A stretch of DNA of 64,000 nt from Streptomyces sp. NBC_01260 (GCF_036226405.1 NZ_CP108464.1:8246001-8310000), one strand, 5' to 3'; shown: positions 1 to 13,679, counted from the stretch's first letter. Notes: a model not told the origin generated them from the letters alone. Translations and numbers: made by a program.

Positions 1-90
1 CGCGGCTGGCCCGTCTTCGCCACCGCCGACGCCAAGGAGGGCGCCCGCGCCTTCGCCGAGAAGCGCCCGCCCGTCTACCGGCGGGCCTGA
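1..90 (+). CDS. Enoyl-CoA hydratase/isomerase (crotonase family), C-terminal end only
   Basis: The window opens inside a gene; the last 29 codons are visible and end at a TGA. The visible end has the pattern common at the C-terminus of bacterial enoyl-CoA hydratases (AKEGARAFAEKR, followed by a short P/V-rich tail). The next gene starts 15 bp downstream with its own strong ribosome site, so this is the upstream member of an acyl-CoA catabolic operon. Substrate cannot be told from this fragment. Confidence 0.7.
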   Translation, partial: RGWPVFATADAKEGARAFAEKRPPVYRRA

Positions 91-105
91 ACCAAGGAGG
101 CAACC

Positions 106-1047
106 GTGCCCGACGTCCTCAGCGCACCGCTGGTGGTCGAATTCCCCTTCACCCGCTCCCTCGGCCCGGTCCAGAGCGCCTTCCTCACCGGACTGCGCGA
201 ACGTACCGTGCTCGGCGTACGGACCGGTGACGGCAAGATCCTGGTCCCGCCCGTCGAGTACGACCCCGTCACCGCGGAGGAGATCCACGACCTGGTGGAG
301 GTCGCCGCCACCGGCACGGTCACCACCTGGGCCTGGAACCCGCGGCCCCGCCGCGACCAGCCCCTGGACACCCCCTTCGCCTGGGTGCTCGTACGGCTCG
401 ACGGGGCCGACACCGCACTCCTCCACGTCCTGGACGCACCCGGACCCGAAGCCGTCCGCACCGGCATGCGCGTACGCGTCCGCTGGGCCGAGGCCCGCAC
501 CGGCGCCATCACGGACATCGCCTGCTTCGAGCCGCACGAGAGCGAGCCCGGCGAACCCGTCCCGCACGAAGGCGAGTTCGCCGACCCCGTCACCGGCATC
601 GTCACCCCCGCCCGCCTCGACTACACCTACACCCCGGGCCGCGCCCAGAGCGCCTACCTCGAGGCGTTGGAGGGCCGGCGCGTCGTCGGCGAGCGCTGCC
701 CGTCCTGCCGCAAGGTGTACGTACCGCCCCGCGGCGCCTGCCCCACCTGTGGCGTCGCCACCGACGAACGGGTCGAGGTCGGACCGCGCGGCACGGTCAC
801 CACCTACTGCGTCGTCAACATCAAGGCGAAGAACCTCGACATCGAGGTTCCCTACGTCTACGCGCACATCGCCCTGGACGGCGCCGACCTCGCCCTGCAC
901 GCACGGATCGGCGGCATCCCGTACGACCAGGTGCGGATGGGCCTGCGCGTCGAGCCCGTATGGACCGAGGGCAGCCGCCACCCCGACCACTACCGGCCGA
1001 CCGGCGAACCGGACGCCGACTACGACGTGTACAAGGAGCTGGTCTAG
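106..1047 (+). CDS. DUF35-type OB-fold protein with zinc ribbon (acyl-CoA associated, ChsH2-like)
   Basis: 313 aa from a GTG with AAGGAGG 5 bp upstream. The second half (about residues 170-313) has a DUF35 layout: a rubredoxin-like zinc ribbon with two CxxC pairs (RCPSCRKV and ACPTCGVA) followed by an OB fold. The first half looks like a second, zinc-less OB/MaoC-like domain. DUF35 proteins are obligate partners of thiolase-like or aldolase-like lipid-transfer proteins and of some hydratases, and bind acyl-CoA substrates. Two thiolase-like genes follow directly, so complex formation with one or both is the likely role. Substrate unknown. Confidence 0.8.
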   Translation: MPDVLSAPLVVEFPFTRSLGPVQSAFLTGLRERTVLGVRTGDGKILVPPVEYDPVTAEEIHDLVEVAATGTVTTWAWNPRPRRDQPLDTPFAWVLVRLDGADTALLHVLDAPGPEAVRTGMRVRVRWAEARTGAITDIACFEPHESEPGEPVPHEGEFADPVTGIVTPARLDYTYTPGRAQSAYLEALEGRRVVGERCPSCRKVYVPPRGACPTCGVATDERVEVGPRGTVTTYCVVNIKAKNLDIEVPYVYAHIALDGADLALHARIGGIPYDQVRMGLRVEPVWTEGSRHPDHYRPTGEPDADYDVYKELV

Positions 1048-2100
1048 ATGCGGGACGTAGCGATCGTCGCCTTCGCGCAGACCGACCACCTGCGGCGCAC
1101 CGACGAACTCTCCGAAGTCGAGATGCTGATGCCCGTCCTGCACCAGGTCCTCGACACGACCGGCCTCAGGACCAGCGACATCGGCTTCACCTGCTCCGGC
1201 TCCAGCGACTACCTGGCGGGCCGCGCCTTCTCCTTCACCATGGCGCTCGACGGCGTGGGCGCGCACCCGCCGATCTCCGAGTCCCATGTGGAGATGGACG
1301 GGGCCTGGGCCCTGTACGAGGCCTGGGTGAAGATCCAGACCGGTGAGGCGGACACCGCACTCGTCTACGCGTACGGGAAGTCCTCACCCGGCCAGGTGCG
1401 CGACGTACTCACCCGGCAGCTCGACCCGTACTACACCGCCCCCCTGTGGCCCGACTCCGTCGCGCTCGCCGCACTCCAGGCCCAGGCGCTCATCGACGCG
1501 GGCGACACCGACGAGGCCGCGCTCGCGGCCCTCGCCGCCCGCAGCCGCGAGGCCGCGTCGGACAACCCGCACGCCCAGCTCAGCGGCGCCGTGCCGGCCG
1601 GTGACTACCTCGTGCGGCCGCTGCGCACCGGCGACTGCCCGCCCATCGGCGACGGCGCCGCCGCCGTGATCCTCGCCGCCGGGGACACCGCGCGGGCGCT
1701 GTGCGAGCGGCCCGCCTGGATCCGCGGCATCGACCACCGCATCGAGGCCCACGGCCTCGGGGTGCGCGAGCTCACCGAGTCCCCGTCGACCCGGCTCGCC
1801 GCCGAACGGGCCGGGGTCTTCGAACGGCCCGTCGACACCGCCGAACTGCACGCCCCGTTCAGCTCCCAGGAAGTGGTGCTGCGCAAGGCGCTCGGGCTCG
1901 ACGACCGGGTCCGGGTGAACCCGTCGGGCGGCGCGCTCGCCGCCAACCCGCTGATGGCCGCGGGGCTGATCCGGCTCGGTGAGGCCGCCGCCCGCATCCA
2001 CCGCGGCGAGTCCGACCGGGCGCTCGCCCACGCCACGTCCGGCCCCTGCCTCCAGCAGAACCTGGTCGCCGTCCTCGAAGGGGAGAGCACTCATGCCTAA
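1048..2100 (+). CDS. Thiolase-like lipid-transfer protein (Cys-less), first of two
   Basis: 350 aa; the ATG follows the previous stop codon with no gap, indicating translational coupling. The fold is recognised from the thiolase N-terminal strand (MRDVAIVAFAQT) and the C-terminal NPSGG motif before the last helices. At the position of the canonical nucleophilic Cys the sequence reads SHVEMDGAWAL, with no Cys, as in Ltp-type aldolases that work with DUF35 partners rather than in true thiolases. Retro-aldol or scaffold chemistry on an acyl-CoA is therefore more likely than thiolysis. It sits directly after the DUF35 gene. Confidence 0.75.
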   Translation: MRDVAIVAFAQTDHLRRTDELSEVEMLMPVLHQVLDTTGLRTSDIGFTCSGSSDYLAGRAFSFTMALDGVGAHPPISESHVEMDGAWALYEAWVKIQTGEADTALVYAYGKSSPGQVRDVLTRQLDPYYTAPLWPDSVALAALQAQALIDAGDTDEAALAALAARSREAASDNPHAQLSGAVPAGDYLVRPLRTGDCPPIGDGAAAVILAAGDTARALCERPAWIRGIDHRIEAHGLGVRELTESPSTRLAAERAGVFERPVDTAELHAPFSSQEVVLRKALGLDDRVRVNPSGGALAANPLMAAGLIRLGEAAARIHRGESDRALAHATSGPCLQQNLVAVLEGESTHA

Positions 2101-3259
2101 GGAACCCGTGGCCGTCGTCGGCATCGGCCAGACCAAGCACGTCGCCGCCCGCCGCGACGTCTCCCTCGCCGGACTCGTCCGCGAGGCCGCCGTCCGCGCC
2201 CTCCAGGACGCCGCGCTGACCTGGGCGGACATCGACGCCGTGGTCATCGGAAAGGCCCCCGACTTCTTCGAGGGCGTGATGATGCCGGAGCTCTACCTCG
2301 CCGACGCCCTCGGCGCGGTCGGCAAACCGATGCTGCGGGTCCACACGGCCGGATCCGTCGGCGGCTCGACGGCGCTCGTCGCCGCCAACCTCGTCGCCGC
2401 ACGCGTGCACCGCACCGTCCTCACCCTCGCCTTCGAGAAGCAGTCGGAGTCCAACGCGATGTGGGGCCTCTCGCTGCCCATCCCGTTCCAGCAGCCGCTG
2501 CTGGCCGGTGCGGGCGGCTTCTTCGCCCCGCATGTGCGTGCCTACATGCGGCGCACCGGGGCGCCCGACACCGTCGGCTCCCTCGTCGCCTACAAGGACC
2601 GGCGCAACGCGCTGAAGAACCCGTACGCGCACATCCATGACCCGGACATCACCCTGGAGAAGGTCCAGTCCGCACCGATGCTCTGGGACCCCATCCGCTA
2701 CTCCGAGACGTGCCCGTCCTCGGACGGGGCCTGTGCGATGATCCTCACCGACCGCACCGGCGCGGACCGTTCGCCGCATCCGCCCGCCTGGGTGCACGGG
2801 GGCGCGATGCGCAGCGAACCGACCCTCTTCGCGGGCAAGGACTTCGTCTCGCCGCAGGCCGGCAAGGACTGCGCGGCCGATGTCTACCGGCAGGCCGGGA
2901 TCAGCGACCCGCGCCGGGAGATCGACGCCGTCGAGATGTACGTCCCGTTCTCCTGGTACGAGCCGATGTGGCTGGAGAACCTCGGCTTCGCCGACGAGGG
3001 CGAGGGCTGGAAGCTCACCGAGGCCGGAGTCACCGAACTCGACGGCGACCTGCCGGTGAACCCCTCGGGCGGGGTGCTGTCCACCAATCCCATCGGCGCC
3101 TCCGGAATGATCCGCTTCGCCGAGGCGGCTCTCCAGGTGCGCGGACGGGCGGGGGAGCACCAGGTGGACGGCGCACGCCGGGCGCTCGGCCACGCCTACG
3201 GCGGCGGGGCGCAGTTCTTCTCGATGTGGCTGGTCGGGGCCGAACCGCCCACGCGCTGA
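2093..3259 (+). CDS. Thiolase-like lipid-transfer protein (Cys replaced by Ser), second of two
   Basis: 388 aa from an ATG that overlaps the previous gene's end by 8 bp, with GGGGAGA upstream. Thiolase hallmarks are the N-terminal VAVVGIGQT strand and the late NPSGG motif. The active-site segment reads TAGSVGGSTAL, placing Ser where the catalytic Cys (CxxGSxA) normally lies. With its Cys-less neighbour and the DUF35 protein it forms a probable acyl-CoA processing complex. A strong hairpin at 3269-3304 ends the operon. Confidence 0.75.
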   Translation: MPKEPVAVVGIGQTKHVAARRDVSLAGLVREAAVRALQDAALTWADIDAVVIGKAPDFFEGVMMPELYLADALGAVGKPMLRVHTAGSVGGSTALVAANLVAARVHRTVLTLAFEKQSESNAMWGLSLPIPFQQPLLAGAGGFFAPHVRAYMRRTGAPDTVGSLVAYKDRRNALKNPYAHIHDPDITLEKVQSAPMLWDPIRYSETCPSSDGACAMILTDRTGADRSPHPPAWVHGGAMRSEPTLFAGKDFVSPQAGKDCAADVYRQAGISDPRREIDAVEMYVPFSWYEPMWLENLGFADEGEGWKLTEAGVTELDGDLPVNPSGGVLSTNPIGASGMIRFAEAALQVRGRAGEHQVDGARRALGHAYGGGAQFFSMWLVGAEPPTR

Positions 3260-3268
3260 CCGCACCCC

Positions 3269-3304
3269 TCCCGGACGGGCCGCACCACCGCGGCCCGTCC
3301 GGGA
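3269..3304. terminator. Bidirectional intrinsic terminator
   Basis: A perfect 15-bp GC-rich stem (3269-3283 with 3290-3304) closes a 6-nt loop between two convergent genes ending at 3259 (+) and 3315 (-). It serves either strand. Confidence 0.75.
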
Positions 3305-3314
3305 CCGGTACTGC

Positions 3315-3968
3315 TCACGGCCACAGCAGCTCGCGCACCCAACCACCAGGATGGGAGCGGTAGTTGAGCCGGGTGTGCCTACGCTGCGGATCTCCCTGCC
3401 AGAATTCCACGCTCTGCGGCCGCACGGTGTGCAGCGTCCAGTCCGGCGGTACGAGATCCGGCTCCCGCTCCAGGCGTTCCAGCGACCGCCGTACCGCCGC
3501 GTCGCGCTCGGCGGGACCACTCAGCGGGCTGCTCTGCCGGCCGGTCAGCGTCTCCGCCCTCGCCCCCGCTCCACGGGCCCGGAAGTCGGCGGCGCTCAGT
3601 TCGGCGCTCTCCGCGACCACCGGGCCGCGCACCCGGACCTGCCGGGCCAGCGGTGACCAGTAGAAGGTGAGCGCGGCATAGGGCCGGGCCGCGAGATCGC
3701 GTCCCTTGACGCCGCCCGAGTCCGAGGCGAACTGCCAGCCCTGGGCGGTGACGTCCTTGAGGATGAGGGTGCGGGCCGTCGGATTCCCGTCCGCGCCCGC
3801 CGTGGAGAGGGTCATCGCGTGCGGCTCCCGGACCCCGGCATCCAGTGCGTGCAGCAGCCACTGGGTGAACAGCTCGGCCGGGTCCTCCGGCGCCGCCCGC
3901 GGATCGAACACGGGCAACTCACCCTCGAACACCTCGATGTCGCGCAGCAGCTTCCGCAATCCGGTCAT
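3315..3968 (-). CDS. Pyridoxamine 5'-phosphate oxidase family flavoprotein
   Basis: 217 aa; ATG at 3968 with GGGAGGA about 6 bp upstream. The order of motifs is that of PdxH-like proteins: an FMN-binding segment (ARTLILKDV, then FASDSGGVKGRDL), a central FYWSPLARQVRVRG strand pair that contacts FMN, and a C-terminal EFWQGDPQRRHTRLNY segment that contacts the PLP/PMP phosphate. It probably oxidises pyridoxamine or pyridoxine phosphate or a related substrate using FMN and O2. It is divergent from the CGNR gene and shares its palindrome-containing promoter region. Confidence 0.8.
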   Translation of the reverse strand: MTGLRKLLRDIEVFEGELPVFDPRAAPEDPAELFTQWLLHALDAGVREPHAMTLSTAGADGNPTARTLILKDVTAQGWQFASDSGGVKGRDLAARPYAALTFYWSPLARQVRVRGPVVAESAELSAADFRARGAGARAETLTGRQSSPLSGPAERDAAVRRSLERLEREPDLVPPDWTLHTVRPQSVEFWQGDPQRRHTRLNYRSHPGGWVRELLWP

Positions 3969-4022
3969 GCCGTCCTCCCTCGCGGTGCCCCCGGACCGCA
4001 CACCCGGCAGGAGCGGTCTTCG

Positions 4023-4053
4023 GCTAATGGTAGGGCGTGACGCTACCATTAGC
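4023..4053. promoter_or_regulatory. Perfect 11-bp inverted repeat in the divergent promoter (probable operator)
   Basis: GCTAATGGTAG and CTACCATTAGC are exact inverted repeats separated by 9 bp. The right arm ends 2 bp before the GTG of the CGNR protein and the left arm faces the divergent flavoprotein gene. Each arm contains a TACCAT-like -10 hexamer, so a bound protein would block both promoters. The CGNR protein is the obvious candidate binder (inference). Confidence 0.65.
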
Positions 4054-4055
4054 GT

Positions 4056-4682
4056 GTGACCGACAGTCGCATGACCAACAGCCGTGAGCCCGACAGCCGG
4101 CTCGCGCTCGACCTCGCCCTCACCATCCGCCACGACGGGCGGGGCGGCGTCGCCGACGACCTGGACAGCCCGGCCGGCCTGACCCGCTGGGTCCGTGATC
4201 GGCCCGCCCTGCTCGGCCGGGTCGCGGCCCCCGACCTCTGGACGGCCGACGGCGCGGACCTCGCCGCCGTACGGTCCTTGCGCGCCGCCGCGCGAGCGCT
4301 CTTCGCCCGCGCCGTGCGCCCCGGCGAGCCGAGCCCCGCCGACGCCGCACGGCTGATCCCCGTCGAGGCGGCGCTCGGCCGGCTGAACGAGGCGGCCGCC
4401 GCCGTTCCCGCCGCGCCGCGCCTGGACTGGCCGCGGGACGGCGAACCCGTCGTCCGTGACCACCCTGCCGGGGGCTCGGCCGCGGACGCGCTCCCCGCCG
4501 CGCTCGCCCGCGCCGTCATCGGATTCCTGACCGGGCCCGACCGTACGGCCCTGCGGGCCTGCCACGCCCCTCGCTGCGTGCGCTACTTCGTCAAGGAGCA
4601 CCCGCGCCAGGAGTGGTGCAAGCCCTCCTGCGGCAACCGCGCCCGCGTCGCACGCCATCACGAGCGACACCGCACGCCGTAG
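4056..4682 (+). CDS. CGNR zinc-finger protein (ABATE domain), probable transcription regulator
   Basis: 208 aa from GTG 4056; a second possible start is ATG 4071. The N-terminal two thirds form the stress-related ABATE-type helical domain, and the C-terminus carries the CGNR zinc finger (C-x4-C, then WCKPSCGNRARVARHHER). This family is regarded as DNA-binding in actinomycetes. There is no ribosome site and a TACCAT -10-like element ends 7 bp before the GTG, which suggests a leaderless mRNA. The palindrome overlapping this promoter suggests autoregulation and control of the divergent FMN oxidase. Confidence 0.8.
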   Translation: MTDSRMTNSREPDSRLALDLALTIRHDGRGGVADDLDSPAGLTRWVRDRPALLGRVAAPDLWTADGADLAAVRSLRAAARALFARAVRPGEPSPADAARLIPVEAALGRLNEAAAAVPAAPRLDWPRDGEPVVRDHPAGGSAADALPAALARAVIGFLTGPDRTALRACHAPRCVRYFVKEHPRQEWCKPSCGNRARVARHHERHRTP

Positions 4683-4695
4683 GTAGCGTGGGGGT

Positions 4696-5103
4696 GTGAC
4701 CGCCGAGAGTGATCTTCGAACCCTGCTGAGCGACCTGCGCCCGGAGCTGCACCCCGGCCGCTACGTCTTCGCGACCGTGCCCGACGGCGTGGTGCCCGCC
4801 GAAGCCGCCCCCGTCGTCACGGTCAGTGAGACCGAGGGGCTCACGCTGGTGCTCCCCGAGGCCCAGGCCGTGGCGGCCGGACTGGACCACTCCTACCCGG
4901 CGGGCTGGATCACGCTCCGTGTGCACTCCTCGCTGGACGCCGTGGGGCTGACCGCCGCGGTGTCCCTCGCCCTCACCGACGCGGGGATCAGCTGCAATGT
5001 GGTGGCCGGATTCCACCATGACCACCTCTTCGTCCCGCACGGCCGCGCCGCCGAGGCCGTCGCCGTACTGGAGACGCTGGCCTCGGAGTCGGACGCGGGG
5101 TGA
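4696..5103 (+). CDS. ACT-domain small regulatory/transport-associated protein
   Basis: 135 aa from GTG 4696, 13 bp after the CGNR gene. The C-terminal half has the ACT-like beta-alpha-beta pattern (WITLRVHSSLDAVGLTAAVS, then an AGISCNVVAG strand and FHHDHLFVP). Small proteins of this type usually bind amino acids or act as allosteric regulators. TAGCGT lies a few bases upstream of the GTG and no ribosome site is seen, so it may also have its own leaderless start. Exact ligand unknown. Confidence 0.6.
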   Translation: MTAESDLRTLLSDLRPELHPGRYVFATVPDGVVPAEAAPVVTVSETEGLTLVLPEAQAVAAGLDHSYPAGWITLRVHSSLDAVGLTAAVSLALTDAGISCNVVAGFHHDHLFVPHGRAAEAVAVLETLASESDAG

Positions 5104-5196
5104 CAGGATGCCGGAGGATCACCGTGTGCCGGGGAACGGCCGCGTACCCGTCCGGCGTAGCGGGACATCCGGGCGGGCGTGCGCCTCCGGCGCCGT

Positions 5197-5216
5197 CCGG
5201 GCCCCTGTGGGCCCGG
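5197..5216. terminator. Short GC hairpin after the ACT gene
   Basis: An 8-bp stem (CCGGGCCC with GGGCCCGG) around a 4-nt loop lies between the ACT gene and the next promoter. There is no T tract, so terminator function is only probable. Confidence 0.4.
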
Positions 5217-5252
5217 CTCCGCGACGTGAGCCCGGCCACGTAACATGTCTCC

Positions 5253-5753
5253 ATGTCCTTCCTCCGCCGCCGTAGCGCCGCCACACCCGCGGGCCCCGAC
5301 TTCGACGTCCTGGCCATGGACCCGGGGGACTGGCCCGGCAACCTCGGCGCCGGTCTGCTGCCCGCCCCCGACGGGAGCTGTCAGGGCGTCTTCCTCCGCT
5401 ACGACCTGTTCGGCGGCCGCGGCCCCGCGATGATCATCGGCAATCTCCCGGAGGGCTCGCCCGCCCGCGAGACCGAGGAGGGCCAGGTCCCCTTCGAGGT
5501 GGCCCAGCTGCTGCTCGCGCTGGAGAACGACGAGCCGGTCGAGGTCACCGGGACCGAGGACATGCCCGTGATGCAGGGCGACAACCTGCTGATCGTCCGC
5601 CGGGTCAAGCTCTCCGAGAGCCGGATCGCCTGTGTCCAGTTCGACCGCAGCGACGGCGTGCTCGTCACCATCGCCAGCTGGGACCGTCCGATCACCGACG
5701 ATCTTTACACCCTCCTGAAGCCGCTGCCCGCGGAGCTCTTCCAGCAGGGCTGA
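5253..5753 (+). CDS. Conserved actinobacterial hypothetical protein
   Basis: 166 aa from ATG 5253. No signal peptide or membrane segment is visible; the protein is acidic with alternating strands (for example LLIVRRVKLSESRIACVQF). I cannot assign a domain. TAACAT at 5241-5246 is a fair -10 box placed so that transcription would begin at the ATG, so a leaderless start is likely. Its length and high third-position GC support a real gene; function unknown. Confidence 0.7.
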   Translation: MSFLRRRSAATPAGPDFDVLAMDPGDWPGNLGAGLLPAPDGSCQGVFLRYDLFGGRGPAMIIGNLPEGSPARETEEGQVPFEVAQLLLALENDEPVEVTGTEDMPVMQGDNLLIVRRVKLSESRIACVQFDRSDGVLVTIASWDRPITDDLYTLLKPLPAELFQQG

Positions 5754-5828
5754 GCCGCACGCGCGGCCGGCCCGCCGCGCGGCCCGCGCTGTCCGGCCCG
5801 GTGGCGGCACTTCCGTCCAAGTACACAC

Positions 5829-5847
5829 GGCCTCTGTCCAAGAGGCC
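5829..5847. other. Small perfect stem-loop upstream of the GH95 gene
   Basis: GGCCTCT and AGAGGCC pair around a 5-nt loop, followed by TTT a few bases later. It could terminate the upstream hypothetical gene; it lies just before the GH95 promoter. Confidence 0.4.
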
Positions 5848-5862
5848 GCTTTGTCATGCGTC

Positions 5863-5892
5863 TTGTCCTGGGAGTCGTCGGACCTCTAGCGT
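5863..5892 (+). promoter_or_regulatory. Candidate housekeeping promoter of the GH95 gene
   Basis: TTGTCC (5863-5868) and TAGCGT (5887-5892) are 18 bp apart and would start transcription at or beside the ATG at 5901, giving a leaderless mRNA; no ribosome site is present upstream of that ATG. Confidence 0.5.
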
Positions 5893-5900
5893 CGTTCGGC

Positions 5901-10660
<4,760 letters not shown>

Positions 10661-10887
10661 TCAGGTAACGCGGCACCGCCAGAAAGCCGTTGCCCATTGC
10701 CCTTCGCAGGTCAGCGACCCTGCCAGTGGTCTGGTCCACTGGCTCGACCCGCGGCCACCGCAGCGCTCTTGACGTGCTCTCACCTCAGGTCACAGAGTGT
10801 GCGCGCACAGCGGAACGCAGAGATCGGAACACGAACACCTCGCGATACGAACGGCTCAGAACACGCACAGCTCCAAGAAGGGTTGTC

Positions 10888-12219
10888 ATGACGTCCAAGC
10901 AGAGGACCGGACTCGCGGTCGCGTTCACCACCGTCGGCGCGCTGAGTCTCGCGCTGCTCAGCCCCGGGGCGCAGGCCGGCGCGGACGGGGTGCGGCCGGA
11001 ATGTCCGCGCGGCCTCGGATGCGACTGGGTCCCGGCCGCCTACCAGCAGACCGGCGACCCGGCCGACAAGGAGACGTACGGCAACTACGACACGGCGGAC
11101 CGGCCGCACAGCAACAAGATCAAATTCATTGTCCTCCATGACACCGAGGAGGACTTCGACACCACCCTGAAGATCTTCCAGAACCCGCTGAAGCAGACCT
11201 CGGCCCACTACGTGGTGCGCTCCGGCGACGGCCACGTCACCCAGATGGTGAAGAACAAGGACGTCGCCTGGCAGGCCGGGAACTGGTACGTCAACTCCAA
11301 CTCCATCGGCATCGAGCAGGAGGGCGTCGCCGTCGACGGCGCCAAGTGGTACACCCCCGAGATGTACCGCTCGACGGCCGCACTGGTGCGCTACCTCGCC
11401 GCCAAGTACGACATCCCGCTCGACCGCCAGCACATCATCGGCCACGACGGGGTGCCGCCCACCAGCGCCGCCGGCGCCGCGGGCATGCACTGGGACCCGG
11501 GCACCTACTGGGACTGGAACCGCTTCATGGCGCTGCTCGGCAGGCCCACTGTGCCGACAGCCCGCAAGAGCAGCGAACTCATCACCGTAAGCCCGCGGTT
11601 CAAGGACAACAAGCAGGCCTTCCGCGACTGCGAGAAGGGCGTCGATCTGCCCGTGCAGGGCTCCAGCGCCGTCCCGCTCCACACGGAGCCCGCCACCGAC
11701 GCACCGCTCTTCTCCGACCCGGGGCTGCATCCGGACGGTTCGCCCGGCACCAACTGCGCCGCCGACTGGGGGAGCAAGATCAGCGCCACTCAGCAGGCCG
11801 TCGTCGCCGGTCACGCGCCCGGCTGGACGGCGATCTGGTGGTCCGGCCGGAAGGCCTGGTTCGAGACCCCCGCCCGCACCCGCACCACCACCCCCACCGC
11901 GGGCCATGTCGTCAGGCCGAAGGCGGGCAGGGCCGAGGTGCCGGTGTACGGCGTGGCGTACCCGGACAAGTCCGAGTACCCCGCCGGCTTCGCGGACCAG
12001 CGGGTGGGCACGCCGCTCCAGTACACGATCAAGGCCGGCCAGTCCTACCCCGGCGGTGGGGAGGCGCCCACCGGGTTCTTCTACGCCCCGACGATCGATG
12101 CCTCCTACCCGCTGGACCACTCGTTCTTCCGGGGCAAGGAGAAGTACGTGACGGTCCAGATCGGCCATCGCATCGCCTTTGTGAAGGCTGCCGACGTGGA
12201 CATCGTCCGCACGCACTGA
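10888..12219 (+). CDS. Secreted N-acetylmuramoyl-L-alanine amidase (PGRP/Amidase_2)
   Basis: 443 aa from ATG 10888 with AAGAAGGG upstream. A Sec signal peptide ends near AQA (about residue 28). The amidase_2/PGRP domain spans roughly residues 70-210: KFIVLHDT supplies the first zinc His, HIIGHDG and the HWDPGTYWDW segment the others. A C-terminal SH3-like region follows and may bind cell wall. It should cleave the MurNAc-L-Ala bond of peptidoglycan outside the membrane. Two strong hairpins follow the stop. Confidence 0.85.
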   Translation: MTSKQRTGLAVAFTTVGALSLALLSPGAQAGADGVRPECPRGLGCDWVPAAYQQTGDPADKETYGNYDTADRPHSNKIKFIVLHDTEEDFDTTLKIFQNPLKQTSAHYVVRSGDGHVTQMVKNKDVAWQAGNWYVNSNSIGIEQEGVAVDGAKWYTPEMYRSTAALVRYLAAKYDIPLDRQHIIGHDGVPPTSAAGAAGMHWDPGTYWDWNRFMALLGRPTVPTARKSSELITVSPRFKDNKQAFRDCEKGVDLPVQGSSAVPLHTEPATDAPLFSDPGLHPDGSPGTNCAADWGSKISATQQAVVAGHAPGWTAIWWSGRKAWFETPARTRTTTPTAGHVVRPKAGRAEVPVYGVAYPDKSEYPAGFADQRVGTPLQYTIKAGQSYPGGGEAPTGFFYAPTIDASYPLDHSFFRGKEKYVTVQIGHRIAFVKAADVDIVRTH

Positions 12220-12220
12220 C

Positions 12221-12248
12221 GACGCGCCCGTCCGGCGGCGGGCGCGTC
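12221..12248. terminator. Intrinsic terminator hairpin 1 after the amidase
   Basis: GACGCGCCC pairs perfectly with GGGCGCGTC (9 bp) immediately after the stop codon of the amidase. Confidence 0.6.
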
Positions 12249-12254
12249 CTCAGT

Positions 12255-12294
12255 GCGCTGCGGGTCCGGTGTGTCGGCACCGGACCCGCAGCGC
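12255..12294. terminator. Bidirectional terminator hairpin 2
   Basis: A perfect 17-bp stem (12255-12271 with 12278-12294) around a 6-nt loop sits between the convergent amidase and phosphotransferase genes. Confidence 0.75.
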
Positions 12295-12311
12295 GCATCC
12301 CCGGTGGAGGG

Positions 12312-13448
12312 TCAGCGAGTGCCGACCGCGGCTCGTACGGCCCGCCGGGCCATCGCGCAGTCGTCGTGCAGCCGGCGCAGCAGCAGACGCTGCTCCTCAC
12401 CCGACGACAGTGCGCCCGGCCGGTCCTGACCGGTTCTGGGGCCCGCGGTGTCCCGTATGGCCCGCTGCACGGCCGTCTCGTACGTACGGATCTCCCGTGT
12501 CAGTACGAGCATCAGGTTGACCAGGAACGCGTCCCGCGCCGCCGGGCCCGTGACCTGAGCGAGCTGGCTGATCTGACGCCGGGCCACCGGCGCGTCACCC
12601 AGCACGGCCCACAGCGTCGCCAGGTCGTATCCCGGCAGATACCAGCCGGCATGTTCCCAGTCGACCAGTACCGGGCCGGTGGGCGACAGCAGGATGTTGG
12701 AGAGCAGTGCGTCACCGTGACAGAACTGCCCCATCCCCTGGCGGCCGCCCGCGTGGGCCAGACCGTGGAGGAGCTTCTGCAGGTCACCCAGATCACGGTC
12801 GGTGAACAGACCCAGCTCGTGGTAGCGCGAGATGCGCGCCGCGTAGTCCAGCGGGGCGTCGAAGAGACCGGCCGGCGGCCGCCAGGCGTTGACCCGGCTG
12901 ACCGCGCCGAGCACCGCCCGCAGGTCGGCCCGCGGCGGCGCCTCCGACGGATGCCTGGTCAGCGCCGCAACCCGGCCGGGCATCCGTTCGATGACCAGGG
13001 TGCAGTTCTCCGGGTCCGCCGCGATGAGCCGGGGAACCCGTACCGGCGGGCGGTGCCGGACGAACGCCCGGTATGCCGCTATTTCGTGGCGGAACCGCTC
13101 CGACCACGCCGGCGAGTGGTCCAGTAAGCACTTGGCGACCGCGGTCGTACGTCCGGTGGAACCGACGAGCAGTACCGAACGGCCGCTGCGCCGCAGCACC
13201 TGGACCGGATTGAACTCCGGGCAGATCCGGTGCACCGAGGCGATGGCCATCCTCAGCTGCGCGCCCTGGGGACCCGACAGGTCGAGTCTTCCGCTGAGCG
13301 ATTGAGTGCCTGGCCCCGCCATGCGCCGGGCCCGACCCATGCCGGGCGCCGGCACTGCGGCGCGGGGGTCGAGATACGGCCCGCCGCCCGCCCCGAGGGG
13401 ACGGAGCGGCCGGGGCGGGGCGGACACGGAGGACGATGCTGTGTACAT
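12312..13448 (-). CDS. Aminoglycoside phosphotransferase-fold kinase (APH family)
   Basis: 378 aa from ATG 13448. The kinase-like C-lobe is clear: [13 protein letters not shown] gives the catalytic HGDxxxxN loop and [15 protein letters not shown] the metal-binding DWE plus a following structural Asp. The N-lobe has a Lys candidate in TTAVAKCLL. The first 80 residues are a low-complexity Pro/Gly-rich stretch, so translation might start further in. Members phosphorylate small molecules such as aminoglycosides or choline; the substrate here is unknown. It is divergent from the NsdA-like regulator across a 231-bp gap. Confidence 0.75.
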   Translation of the reverse strand: MYTASSSVSAPPRPLRPLGAGGGPYLDPRAAVPAPGMGRARRMAGPGTQSLSGRLDLSGPQGAQLRMAIASVHRICPEFNPVQVLRRSGRSVLLVGSTGRTTAVAKCLLDHSPAWSERFRHEIAAYRAFVRHRPPVRVPRLIAADPENCTLVIERMPGRVAALTRHPSEAPPRADLRAVLGAVSRVNAWRPPAGLFDAPLDYAARISRYHELGLFTDRDLGDLQKLLHGLAHAGGRQGMGQFCHGDALLSNILLSPTGPVLVDWEHAGWYLPGYDLATLWAVLGDAPVARRQISQLAQVTGPAARDAFLVNLMLVLTREIRTYETAVQRAIRDTAGPRTGQDRPGALSSGEEQRLLLRRLHDDCAMARRAVRAAVGTR

Positions 13449-13679
13449 GGGCGAGACAGATCCCTTCGTGCGCCGACAAGTTGCGTGCGCCGCCCCGGCC
13501 GGCGACCGTTCGGCACCCTGGGGAGTACCTAGGGCTGCCGGGCGGGGTGGCGCTTTCCTACCTGACACCGGAGCGCGGGTGGCAGACCATGTGGCGGACC
13601 CTGGCGAACCCTGGCGAATAGTCGCAGGGCATCTGACAGGGGGTTACTGTCAACACAGCCGAGAACCTGGGGGCTTGAC

